Positions 54,375 to 62,302 are shown, counted from the stretch's first letter. The stretch: DNA of 64,000 bases from Lysinibacillus_B sp036662795 (GCF_036662795.1 NZ_JBAFWZ010000005.1:1-64000), one strand, 5' to 3'. Notes: a model not told the origin generated them from the letters alone. Made by a program: numbers and translations.

Positions 54375-55247
54375 ATGGAACAAAAAGTAATTAACTTTAA
54401 CCAAGCAATCAAGAAACATGAAGTTAATGAAGCGGTACAAGAGCAAATAGATAAAAAGACTAAAATGTATGAGAGTGACTTCAAGCGATTTCAAAGGTAT
54501 GCAGAACAAGAAGGCTTAGAATTGTCCTTTGAAACACTTGAAGCATATTTGCTACATACAGTTAAAATAGGTCTTAAACTAAATACCTTTAATCGTAGGT
54601 CAGCAAGTGTTAAACACTTCTTAGTCAATGAACTCGGTCAAGTGGAAACAGAGGACAACAACAAGAACGTAGCGTTATTGCGTCAGAAATACAATGATAT
54701 TCAGTTTGCAGAACAGAAGCAAGTAAGTGGTCAAGTAGCGCAACCTAAAGATGAGGTTGTGGCTATGATTGATAAACTTGATACAAGAGGCAAAGCAATT
54801 GCCTTGTTCAATTTGATAACTGCTTGTAGACCTTCTGAAATGATTGCTATCCAATTGAAGCATATTGACCTAAAGAATCGTTCAGTAAATGTTTACTTGA
54901 AGAAGCAGAAGGAATGGCATACAAAGCGATTAACGCTAGAGGTTGTCAATGCTATCAAGGATTATATCAACGCTTATGGATTAGATTCCGATAGTTACCT
55001 AGTAGGAAAAGTGGACAAGCACAACAACTATACAAATGCACAGGTATCGGATATTGCCTATAGGAAATCAATTCACAAGTGGTTGGGCTTTGCACCTTAC
55101 ACTTTACGCAAAACACAAGTTTCAGCAATGCATGAAGCAGGGGCAGACCTTGCGACAATAGCTAAACAAAGTGGTCACAAGAACCTTGAAACAATCAATA
55201 AACACTACCTATCTGTTAATGATAGAACGATTGATAAGTACCTTTAA
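54375..55247 (+). CDS. Second tyrosine recombinase of the element
   Basis: 290 residues from the ATG at 54375; a GTG three codons earlier is too close to the AGG. SAM-like N-terminal domain (about 10-100) and catalytic domain with Arg in LITACRPSEMIAIQ (about residue 162), a beta-hairpin Lys (YLKKQKEWHTKR), PYTLRKTQVSAM and SGHKNLETINKHYL with the final Tyr. In the HxxR box the His is Tyr (YTLR). It is only remotely like the recombinase at 48598. Role unclear: excision partner, or relic of another element. Confidence 0.85.
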   Translation: MEQKVINFNQAIKKHEVNEAVQEQIDKKTKMYESDFKRFQRYAEQEGLELSFETLEAYLLHTVKIGLKLNTFNRRSASVKHFLVNELGQVETEDNNKNVALLRQKYNDIQFAEQKQVSGQVAQPKDEVVAMIDKLDTRGKAIALFNLITACRPSEMIAIQLKHIDLKNRSVNVYLKKQKEWHTKRLTLEVVNAIKDYINAYGLDSDSYLVGKVDKHNNYTNAQVSDIAYRKSIHKWLGFAPYTLRKTQVSAMHEAGADLATIAKQSGHKNLETINKHYLSVNDRTIDKYL

Positions 55248-55309
55248 TAATAAAAGGTATCGAACTAAAGTACATTTAGAAGTGGTTCAAGGACAAGGAG
55301 GAAACTATC

Positions 55310-56059
55310 TTGAAAAGGAAAAAGTGGGTAAGTAATGAAGTTCTTAATTGGTATAGTTATTCGGATAGTGCGAGAATACTCGATAAAGACAAAGGCGAGA
55401 GAGCATATGCTATTTGGGAACATTCGAAACAGCTTATAGAAAATAATGAATCAGATTTTCATTTAGCTGATGGAATTACAAATTTAAAAAGGGCGCTAAA
55501 TCACCGATTGAATACTATTGAAGAAATCTATTGTTTTAAGGCAATCAAGATTAAAAACAAACCAAAAGGATATATGGAAATGCTGGAGATTTTAGGTATT
55601 GTTAGACCTTTCCTTATGAAACAATTGCTTGTTATTAGAAATGATATTGAACATAGGGATAATAAACCACCTTCTAAAGAGAGATGCTTAGAATTATTAG
55701 ATGTAATTTGGTATTTTCTGAAATCCACTGATTTTATTGTTCAAATTGAAAGATATAATATTGTATTTGATGAGGATAAAGAGAGGGATGATTCAAGTTG
55801 GTTTACATTAGAATACATATATCAAAAAGATATTTTCATTATTAGAGGTAAGATACCTCCTGAATTTGTATACGAAGAGCCTTTAGAAAACACTTTTGGA
55901 GTAGTCTTAGGGCTTATTGATGGTGTAGATGATAGATGGGTTTCTAAAGTGTATAGTAAAGAGCCTATTGATTTATTACCTAATGAAATTATAGGGGAAG
56001 CCAAATTTGAGGATTCAAATAAAGTTTCACTAATTCAAGATATTTTATTTAACTATTGA
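55310..56059 (+). CDS. HEPN-domain protein, possible defence RNase
   Basis: 249 residues, TTG start behind AAGGAGG. Helical N-terminal two-thirds. It holds LLVIRNDIEHRDNKPPSK with R110 and H115, the R-x4-H motif of HEPN ribonucleases, inside the expected long helix and followed by LELLDVIWYFLKST, as in many HEPN proteins. The C-terminal 90 residues are beta-rich. HEPN proteins often cut RNA as toxins or defence effectors. No antitoxin-like neighbour is seen, so its control is unknown. Alone, with about 60 bases between it and the recombinase. Confidence 0.75.
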   Translation: MKRKKWVSNEVLNWYSYSDSARILDKDKGERAYAIWEHSKQLIENNESDFHLADGITNLKRALNHRLNTIEEIYCFKAIKIKNKPKGYMEMLEILGIVRPFLMKQLLVIRNDIEHRDNKPPSKERCLELLDVIWYFLKSTDFIVQIERYNIVFDEDKERDDSSWFTLEYIYQKDIFIIRGKIPPEFVYEEPLENTFGVVLGLIDGVDDRWVSKVYSKEPIDLLPNEIIGEAKFEDSNKVSLIQDILFNY

Positions 56060-56599
56060 TAAATCATTCTTTTAAATAAGTTAAAGTAGGGAGGGGCATA
56101 CAGAAATTGATATGCTCCTTTTGTGTGTTTATTAGGGGGAGCTTGAAATAGCGAAGGTTACGGATAGGAGATTTAGTGAAAAAAGAGCGGTTTATTGGGA
56201 TTTTGAATCAGCTCATTCAAAATTGAAAATACAGGTAAAATCATCGTTTTATTTGTGATACAGAGTGATAGGAGACTTGTCAGAAGGGCGTAGTGGCGTA
56301 GCTAGCTCTTAGAAGTCGAGTTGATACAATTTGAACAGTGGAGGTAGGAAGCTTGTCACAGAGCTATTTCAAGAGCTACATGGCAATTCTCAGGTAGGGA
56401 GTATTTTCCGATATTTTGATGATGTTGAGTGAAGAATCTTGGCTACCAGCAACACGCACACCAAAAGGGAAAAGAAGCGACACGAGAACAACCTTGTGAA
56501 GTTGAGGCGCATTGGAATCATTGATGATGAAATTAAAAATATAATGGAAGGTTTTATACTTTAGAAGAAATTCGCATGAGTGTAACCTTCGATAATTAG
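56060..56599. other. Decayed non-coding stretch of the element
   Basis: No intact gene in 540 bases. Short protein-like remnants can be read (for example LVTELFQELHGNSQVGSIF near 56352-56408 and LRRIGIIDDEIKNIMEGF near 56506-56559), so a former gene has been lost. The parent family is not recognised. Confidence 0.4.
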
Positions 56600-56633
56600 G
56601 GGGTATAAACTACATGTTTATATCCTTTTTTTT
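56600..56633 (+). terminator. Terminator just upstream of the DnaQ-AbiTii set
   Basis: GGGTATAAAC and GTTTATATCC form a stem around TACAT, followed by T8. It ends the dead gene before it or acts as an attenuator for the downstream genes, whose first start is only 52 bases away. Confidence 0.8.
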
Positions 56634-56684
56634 ATGGAAAATGTTATAGTTAATTTACAAATATTTCTTGGTGGTGATATGGGA

Positions 56685-57158
56685 ATGGGAATGTTACAGG
56701 ATAGAATCAATGAATTGGATAGTGCTATTGTGAATGTTGTAGGTGATTTGGTTAATACTATGGGGTTTTATCATACTGATAGATTAATGTCTTACCTAGA
56801 AGAAGGAAAGAAGAATTGGAGTTCAACAGGTAGGTATCCTTTTGAAGAGTTAGAGTTCCATAACATTAAAACAAATGCAACAATCATCTTGCAACAAGAT
56901 GGAGTTGAAACTACTCGATATAAATATATAAAAGTTAAAAATGGAAGTTTGATGTATGAAAATCGGCAAAATAAGTCAGGGAAAGCTACAGCGGTATATG
57001 AGATTAGGAAAGAAGTGTTTAGTTCAACGTGGAATTTAAGATTTGCTGATAATTCGCTAGTGTTTGAAACATGGAAGGATATGCAGAATCATGTATTGAC
57101 TACTTATCATTATGACATTGGAGAGGAGTTATCAGATGGAGAGAAAGTTACTTCTTGA
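56685..57158 (+). CDS. Hypothetical protein, first gene of the exonuclease/AbiTii set
   Basis: 157 residues from the ATG at 56685, eight bases after GGTGGTG; further ATGs at 56679 and 56691 are also possible, while 56634 abuts a terminator. Helical N-terminus (LQDRINELDSAIVNVVGDLV), then a beta-rich part with PFEELEFHNIKTNATII and YRYIKVKNG-like strands. No family recognised. It overlaps the start of the exonuclease gene by 23 bases, so the two are cotranslated. It may be a specificity or immunity partner of the set; that is inferred. Confidence 0.7.
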   Translation: MGMLQDRINELDSAIVNVVGDLVNTMGFYHTDRLMSYLEEGKKNWSSTGRYPFEELEFHNIKTNATIILQQDGVETTRYKYIKVKNGSLMYENRQNKSGKATAVYEIRKEVFSSTWNLRFADNSLVFETWKDMQNHVLTTYHYDIGEELSDGEKVTS

Positions 57159-58281
57159 TATTGAAACAGGTGGCTTCCAAGTAGAGGATGAAATCTTTGA
57201 GGTAGCAGTTTTAGCAATTGAGAATGGTGAAATAGTGGCTTCACTTCACTTAGGGGAAATTGAAGATGAAAATGAGATTCACCAAGGCATGGGAGCAGGT
57301 TATGCGTGTATTAGTGAAAATGAACACTATATCTCCAAATTTCAAAGCTTTGTTACAAAGTATCCTTATCCCTTTATAGCTCATAATGCTTCATTCGATA
57401 GAAAATTCTTAGTTCATTTTGGTTGGATAAGTGAAGAAGCTACTTTCTATGATTCAGTAAGAGCGATTAAAAGAGAATGTCCATATCTATTTGGTTATTC
57501 ACTTGAATACTTGGTGAACTACTTTGGTATAGAAAGAGGTAATGCTCATACAGCAATAGATGATGTACATGTATTGTTTAAGGTATTAGAAGCAGCTCAA
57601 CCTAATCATTGGTTGCCTTTATATAAAGCATCACCTAAAGCGTTTAAATCTTCAGCTAAGAGTTTCTTAGAAAGAGGATTAGAGCTAAAAGGTGAATCAG
57701 AAGCGTTTAAAGGAAAGCACCTTGTATTCACAGGAGCTTCACAGTTCCCAAGAGTATTAATGCAAGAAATAGCAGTTGCCTGTGGAGCAACAGTTGGTAA
57801 TAGCGTAAACAAGAAAACAGACTATCTAATTTGTGGAGAAAAAGTAGGGGGTAGTAAAATTAACAAAGCAATAGAGCTAGATGTGCCAATGTATGATGAT
57901 AGTTGGTTTATTGATATTGTTTTTCAGGATTTAGCAATTGAGGAATCTGAGCATAAGCCTATGGAGCTTCCTAGCACTTCTGAGATAGCGCAGTATTCAC
58001 CGAAGCAATATCCATACAAGATGCTTAGTGAATTTGAAGGTAAGAGAGTGAATATATCTCGCCTGAAGTTACGTGTACAAAGCATTGTCAGTGAGTTACT
58101 TGAAAAAATGGGAGCAATAGTTGTCGCAAGCCCAAGTGCAAAAAAAGTAGATTACATGATTTATACAGACAATGGTGAGTACAAGTTATTAGAGCAGTCT
58201 GAGGAGTTAGGGATTATTGCTATTCCTGCTTCAAAGTTTAATCGAATGGTCTTGGAAGGTGAACCTGTATGGAATCATTAG
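57136..58281 (+). CDS. DnaQ-like 3'-5' exonuclease with BRCT domains
   Basis: 381 residues from the ATG at 57136, seven bases after GGAGAGGAG. The N-terminal DEDDh exonuclease is intact: DIETGG (Asp8, Glu10), HNASFDRKF (about residues 83-91), HTAIDDVH with the Hx4D pair (about 137). A BRCT domain follows (about 190-265; KGKHLVFTGASQFPR, ACGATVGNSVNKKTDYLICG). A second, weaker BRCT-like domain ends the protein (about 305-378; KMGAIVVASPSAKKVDYMIY). It should degrade DNA or RNA ends; BRCT parts usually bind DNA or phosphoprotein. The gene overlaps both neighbours, so it acts with the AbiTii protein. Confidence 0.88.
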   Translation: MERKLLLDIETGGFQVEDEIFEVAVLAIENGEIVASLHLGEIEDENEIHQGMGAGYACISENEHYISKFQSFVTKYPYPFIAHNASFDRKFLVHFGWISEEATFYDSVRAIKRECPYLFGYSLEYLVNYFGIERGNAHTAIDDVHVLFKVLEAAQPNHWLPLYKASPKAFKSSAKSFLERGLELKGESEAFKGKHLVFTGASQFPRVLMQEIAVACGATVGNSVNKKTDYLICGEKVGGSKINKAIELDVPMYDDSWFIDIVFQDLAIEESEHKPMELPSTSEIAQYSPKQYPYKMLSEFEGKRVNISRLKLRVQSIVSELLEKMGAIVVASPSAKKVDYMIYTDNGEYKLLEQSEELGIIAIPASKFNRMVLEGEPVWNH

Positions 58282-59150
58282 TATTAGAGTTGCAAAGAGA
58301 CGCATTAAAAGGAAAAGGAACAATTGCAGAGTTGGTACGAAAAACTTATGCATTGGCTAGAAAATTACAACTTCATGATTTAGCAGAATGGGCAAAGAAT
58401 GAACTAAATGGTTACATAGATGAAGAGTCAACTCCTGAATATAGAAGGGTCTATGGTCACTTAAGAGCTTTTAATCCTTATAGAGGATATATACCTGTCT
58501 TAGCACCTGAATTAGAGGGAATAGAAAATAGGATTATGCCCATACCTATTGCCGAAATAGAAGAGTTATTCAATAGTAACAGCAAAGATATAATCTATAC
58601 TTTAATACCTGAATATCAGTTGGAATTAATGAAGCTAAGTGGAAAATCCTGTGAAATTTCGATACATGTGCCCAAAAGCGAGTTTGGTAAAATCATTGAC
58701 TATATTAGGAATAATATTTTAGATTGGACGCTAACCTTAGAAGAAAAAGGGGTGGTTGGTAAGAATATGACTTTTAATGAGATGGAAAAAGAAAGAGCTG
58801 TTGAATCGCTTTCAATAACAAATAATATTGGTGTAATGGTTAACTCTCAGTTACAACAAAGTAGTAATAACTCACCGCAAACTATATCTGTCGGTGAATT
58901 TAAAGTTGAGAGTTTGAAAGAAATAATTGACCAAGGGAAAGCTTTAATAGAAGGATTAGCAGATGATAACACCAAGGCAGAGCTGAAATCAGAGTTAACA
59001 GTTTTAGAAGCACAAATGATTTCGCCAAATCCAAAGAAAACTATTATAAAAGAAAGTCTAGCTTCAATTAGAAATATTGCAGAAGGTGCTACAGGAAGTG
59101 TATTAGTAAATCTTGTACCTAAACTAGTAGAAGTCTTAGCGACGTTGTAA
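58269..59150 (+). CDS. AbiTii-domain protein
   Basis: 293 residues, ATG behind GGAAGGTGA, overlapping the exonuclease stop by 13 bases. The N-terminal 180 residues follow the AbiTii family: ESLVLELQRDALKGKGTIAE, LARKLQLHDLAEWAKNELNG and YGHLRAFNPYRGY. The family was first noted as an abortive-infection protein in Lactococcus. The C-terminus has a Gln/Asn/Ser linker (about 190-205) and a helical tail. No nuclease motif is seen. It may be the phage sensor or effector partner of the exonuclease. Confidence 0.82.
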   Translation: MESLVLELQRDALKGKGTIAELVRKTYALARKLQLHDLAEWAKNELNGYIDEESTPEYRRVYGHLRAFNPYRGYIPVLAPELEGIENRIMPIPIAEIEELFNSNSKDIIYTLIPEYQLELMKLSGKSCEISIHVPKSEFGKIIDYIRNNILDWTLTLEEKGVVGKNMTFNEMEKERAVESLSITNNIGVMVNSQLQQSSNNSPQTISVGEFKVESLKEIIDQGKALIEGLADDNTKAELKSELTVLEAQMISPNPKKTIIKESLASIRNIAEGATGSVLVNLVPKLVEVLATL

Positions 59151-59332
59151 ATAAAATCAATTTTAAAACTGTACCCAACCAACAGGTCACAAGAGTATCT
59201 CACGAGCCATAACAAGCCCTATAAGCAAGCGGAATGAGATTGATGAAGAATTTTATAACTCATTTATGTGACAATGCTTTACACAGAGCCATTAAGAGAG
59301 TCAAAAGATAAAATTCTGGAGGGTAAGAGAAA

Positions 59333-60196
59333 TTGGAGATACATTTAGAGGATTTTCAGCAAAAACTTAGGGAGTATGCAAAGCTTAATGAACAAATAAT
59401 TTTTCTTGAAGGTGTAGCAGAAGTAATTGCAGCAAACTTAAATGGGCAACAAACTCATGATGATGATTACAGAAAAGATTACTTAATGTTTTGTTTAACC
59501 AAATTCACTAAAACCTTAAATTCTATTTTAGTCCTACTTGAAAAGAATTTGAATGAAGATGCTTTAATACTGACACGAAGTAACTATGAAGTGGTAATTC
59601 ATGCTAAAGCTTTAGTAAATGATAGAGAGATGATTAAACACTTTATTGAATATAAATTAGGCTTAGAGAAAGAAAGGAATTATAGATTTGCAAAAGATAA
59701 AAATGGAAGGATATTGTCAAATAAAATTATAGACAAAAGGTTTCCTGATAGGACAATTCGATATATTAGTAGCATAAAAGAAATAGCTATTAAAGCAGGA
59801 GAGAAGTCTTCGTATAGGCATATCTATAGATTTTTGTGTGAACAAACTCATTGTAACCTTCTTACCTCAGGGTATTATCGAGAAGGAGTTTATTATAGTG
59901 TTGATAATGGTACTGAAGGGGCTAAATTAAATGTTATATTGTTTAATGTTGGTTTGTGCTTAAAACTATATAATGCTTGTCTAGATAGTGATTTATTAGG
60001 AGAAGATTTTGAAGAAATAGAAGACATTCTTTGTTCAATTTTAATGAATGATAAGCTAATGTTGCAAGAATGGTTTGAAATTGAAGAACAAAGAGTTAGA
60101 AATCTAATTGATGAAGCTAGTTTAGTAGAGCTTAAATCAATAAATGAGTATATAAAGGTAGTTGAGAATAGTAAGTGGGCTTTAATTAAAGACTAA
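59333..60196 (+). CDS. DUF5677-like protein
   Basis: 287 residues, TTG start behind GGAGGG. Helical throughout. The stretch KNLNEDALILTRSNYEVVIHAKAL (about residues 77-100) and the later YRHIYRFLCEQTHCN (about 163) fit the DUF5677 pattern, in which an Arg-containing helix and a short S/C-x-x-xH element recur. These proteins are often found in defence contexts; activity unknown. It is 180 bases after the AbiTii gene, separate but in the same direction. It could be a HEPN-related fold. Confidence 0.68.
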   Translation: MEIHLEDFQQKLREYAKLNEQIIFLEGVAEVIAANLNGQQTHDDDYRKDYLMFCLTKFTKTLNSILVLLEKNLNEDALILTRSNYEVVIHAKALVNDREMIKHFIEYKLGLEKERNYRFAKDKNGRILSNKIIDKRFPDRTIRYISSIKEIAIKAGEKSSYRHIYRFLCEQTHCNLLTSGYYREGVYYSVDNGTEGAKLNVILFNVGLCLKLYNACLDSDLLGEDFEEIEDILCSILMNDKLMLQEWFEIEEQRVRNLIDEASLVELKSINEYIKVVENSKWALIKD

Positions 60197-60985
60197 TAAA
60201 TTCATTATTTTAAGCGAACATATGCAAGGATGCCATAAGGTTAATGTAAGGTTAGAGAATGGCTTGTGAGCGTTCCTGTAAAGCCAACTGAGCAAATGGG
60301 TGAAGTGAGTTCCAATGAGCTTACAGTGCAAGCTCAGACGTTAGGGGAACAGTTGGATATGGGTAGCAAAGAAGCGGGATAAATTAGGTGTTTATCTCGA
60401 TTTTATTTTGAGATTAGCTTTGGTATAAGATTTAATAACTGATTTGAGTTGTAGGTCAAGTAAGTCGCATAGGCTATCAGTGGAGCTGTAGGAACGTCTG
60501 TGAGCCTTCCTGTGAGTGAGGTTGATTCATTCTGTATTGGTACTGTGAACGCTTGTGGTGCTTGTTCTGAACAGATGGTAGGGGCATGGTTTCCGATATT
60601 GAGGTGGGGTGTCTTACTATATAAAGGTGACCTCTAACAGCCACACGAATTGAGGTTGTTAACGAAACGATTCCATTTGATAACCAATTGATATACAATG
60701 GAATTAGTAAGGTCTTTGAACCAAGTTCGTAAATATGTAGTACTCCCTAGTGGAGAGAATCATTTAATATCATCGAATAATGTTACATGTAAAGAGAGCT
60801 AAATGGTTCTCTTTTTTTATATGCAATTTTAAAACTACTTCTCAAGAAGTAACCATTAATGTATACTTGAAATTAATAGAATTGGATAAGAAGTAGTAAT
60901 TATAAGTTAATTGAATACATAAACACTATTATAGCGAAGAATAATGCCCATTTAGAGAGAACAAGGTAAACACATCTTCTTTAGT
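60197..60985. other. Right-end non-coding region of the element
   Basis: No confident gene in 790 bases. A 38-codon GTG frame (60266-60382, beginning VSVPVKPTEQMGEV) and a second frame starting VSLPVSEV near 60497 share the upstream pattern TGTGAGC-TTCCTGT, suggesting two decayed copies of a short unit. An inverted pair CTACTTCT...AGAAGTAG occurs around 60835-60896 and resembles the arms of the left-end hairpin at 48552. The attachment-site arms should lie in the last 150 bases. Confidence 0.45.
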
Positions 60986-61018
60986 TTCTTCACGAATGAA
61001 GATGTTATTGATTTTGAA
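60986..61018. repeat. attR of the hemL element (33-bp direct repeat)
   Basis: Exact copy of 48274-48306, inside the stranded hemL 3' end. Confidence 0.9.
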
Positions 61019-61198
61019 ACAGCAAAATCATCAGACCTAGAGTTATTTGCAGAGTACTTTAAATTAATGGCTGAAGAGGGAATTTTCCTTCCTCCTTCAC
61101 AATTTGAAGGGTTGTTTATTTCGACAGCGCATACAGTAGACCATATCGCAAAAACAGTTCAAGCGTTCCACAATGTATTTGAAAAGTTAGCACGATAA
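60986..61198 (+). pseudogene. hemL: Stranded native 3' end of hemL
   Basis: 213 bp encoding the last 70 residues and stop of HemL (FFTNEDVIDFETAKSS to EKLAR). It has no start or ribosome site. Against the copy at 48274-48486 there are many silent and a few amino-acid differences but no length change, so it is the displaced native end, still followed by its own terminator. It shows the host allele before integration. Confidence 0.92.
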
Positions 61199-61203
61199 CA
61201 TAA

Positions 61204-61239
61204 AAAGGCTAATCCCAAAAATGGGTTAGCCTTTTTTTC
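61204..61239 (+). terminator. Original hem operon terminator
   Basis: AAAGGCTAATCCC pairs with GGGTTAGCCTTT and is followed by T7. It directly follows the stranded hemL end, so it is cut off from the working hemL by 12.7 kb. Confidence 0.9.
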
Positions 61240-61323
61240 GGAAAGGACAATAGGATAGATGTCGAGACTCTTTTCAGTCATATCATCGCCTTCTCTGCAT
61301 AAAGTATAGGCAGGAGGGATAAC

Positions 61324-61962
61324 ATGACAAGAGATTCTTCAGAAGTTAAGTTTGATTTTCTATTTCCGTTTGTGGAACAGGAGATTCATGGAATTACGGA
61401 TGTTAAAATTACGCCACAATGGGAATATGTCGAGGGGTTCAATAAAGTCATTGGGGTATATCATATTGCAGCGCTTGTACAATTTAATGAGGGACCAAAA
61501 GGGGTGCACCATACTTCGGATTCTGTGGTAGCTATTGAGCATGTTGATATTCAAGAGGATATAGGTTATTTTGAATATGCTTTACCGTTAGAATTTAATA
61601 TAGCTCATGTACCTGATGAGGTTAATATTGCAGTAGATCATCTCGAAATCGCTGTAAACCAAGGTAGCAGCGTATCGATGAAATGGCAGGCAATGCTCGA
61701 TGTAACGCCTCCAGGGGATGAGCAGCCTATAGTAGAGGCGCCAGGAAGTGTAGCTGAAGTACAAAATGCCCATACTGTTCAGGATGTTAAAGAAGTAGCA
61801 GATGAGATCGAAGTAGCACAAGTAACCGCCCTCGCCGATGCTGCGCCAGAAACTGAACCAGTGCAGGAAGTGTTCGACGAAAAAAGCTCGTCTAACTATA
61901 ATGAATTCTTTTTTGAGGACTTAAAAGAGAATTATAATCTATTAAATATAGTCCGTCGTTAA
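61324..61962 (+). CDS. SpoVID-like spore morphogenesis protein, short form
   Basis: 212 residues, ATG behind CAGGAGGGATAAC. The place between hemL and valS is that of spoVID in bacilli. The N-terminal 130 residues are beta-rich with EIHGITDVKITPQWEYVEG and VIGVYHIAALVQFN, like the SpoVID N-terminal domain that docks on the spore coat base. An acidic Ala/Val/Glu-rich linker follows and the end is NEFFFEDLKENYNLL. The long middle and LysM end of B. subtilis SpoVID are absent. Assignment rests on location and rough pattern. Confidence 0.6.
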   Translation: MTRDSSEVKFDFLFPFVEQEIHGITDVKITPQWEYVEGFNKVIGVYHIAALVQFNEGPKGVHHTSDSVVAIEHVDIQEDIGYFEYALPLEFNIAHVPDEVNIAVDHLEIAVNQGSSVSMKWQAMLDVTPPGDEQPIVEAPGSVAEVQNAHTVQDVKEVADEIEVAQVTALADAAPETEPVQEVFDEKSSSNYNEFFFEDLKENYNLLNIVRR

Positions 61963-62133
61963 TAAATAAGTGATTACAGCTAAAAATAACAATAAAAATA
62001 TATCACCTGTAGTCGGTACGAAGATTGTACGAATCGCTTGAAAAACAGTAATTGGGATGATGATTTTTTTACAATAAAACCTTATTTTACGCAGCCAGGG
62101 CGGCAATAAGTAAGGGTTGTATTTTCTTCTCAT
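61942..62133 (-). CDS. Small basic membrane protein
   Basis: 63 residues. AAAGGA lies eight bases before the ATG at 62133; an in-frame ATG at 62142 is too close. Basic N-terminus (MRRKYNPYLLPPWLRKIRF), then hydrophobic segments IIIPITVFQAIRTIFV and DIFLLLFLAVITYLL. Its 3' end overlaps the convergent gene by 21 bases. Plausible but unrecognised. Confidence 0.5.
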   Translation of the reverse strand: MRRKYNPYLLPPWLRKIRFYCKKIIIPITVFQAIRTIFVPTTGDIFLLLFLAVITYLLTTDYI

Positions 62134-62158
62134 TAGGAACATCCTTTCTGTTTATTTT

Positions 62159-62189
62159 GACTATCCTTTCTAGAGGATAGTCATTTTTT
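62159..62189 (+). terminator. Rho-independent terminator
   Basis: GACTATCC pairs with GGATAGTC around TTTCTAGA-like bases, followed by T6. It lies before valS and ends the upstream plus-strand transcript. Confidence 0.85.
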
Positions 62190-62273
62190 CGTGAAAAAGA
62201 GTAGATGCCTTAAGATAGTATATTCGACAATGTGTAATTACGACACAAAATGATAAAATGGGCTATTGCCTGC

Positions 62274-62302
62274 TTGAAACTTATTGAAAAATTGATTACA
62301 AT
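62274..62302 (+). promoter_or_regulatory. Sigma-A promoter of valS
   Basis: TTGAAA (62274-62279), 17 bases, TACAAT (62297-62302). The T-box leader begins some 10-25 bases later. Confidence 0.75.

Larger units (their letters stand above)
48274..60985 (+). mobile_element. 12.7-kb integrative element inserted in hemL
   Basis: A 33-bp exact direct repeat at 48274-48306 and 60986-61018 bounds 12,712 bp. The repeat is hemL coding sequence (codons for FFTNEDVIDFE). Beyond each repeat the similarity continues as diverged hemL to the stop codon, 213 bp in both copies. Contents in order: diverged hemL 3' end, tyrosine recombinase, recombinase tail, RHH regulator, two unknown genes, membrane protein, second recombinase, HEPN protein, the unknown/DnaQ-BRCT/AbiTii set and a DUF5677-like gene. 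Long non-coding remnants between them suggest a history of losses. No replication or conjugation gene recognised. Confidence 0.9.

Noticed and set aside
56634..56684. ATG at 56634 as start of the first gene of the exonuclease set
   Set aside because: It follows directly after a terminator T run and has no ribosome site; ATGs at 56679-56691 lie behind GGTGGTG.
60477..60698. 73-codon minus-strand frame in the right end of the element
   Set aside because: No ribosome site and no protein-like pattern; lies in decayed DNA.
48274..60985. Recombinase-in-trio (RIT) element
   Set aside because: RIT elements have three adjacent, overlapping intact recombinases; here two are 5 kb apart and the third is only a tail.
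60986..61198. A second functional hemL
   Set aside because: Only the last 70 codons are present, without start or ribosome site; it is the stranded native 3' end.
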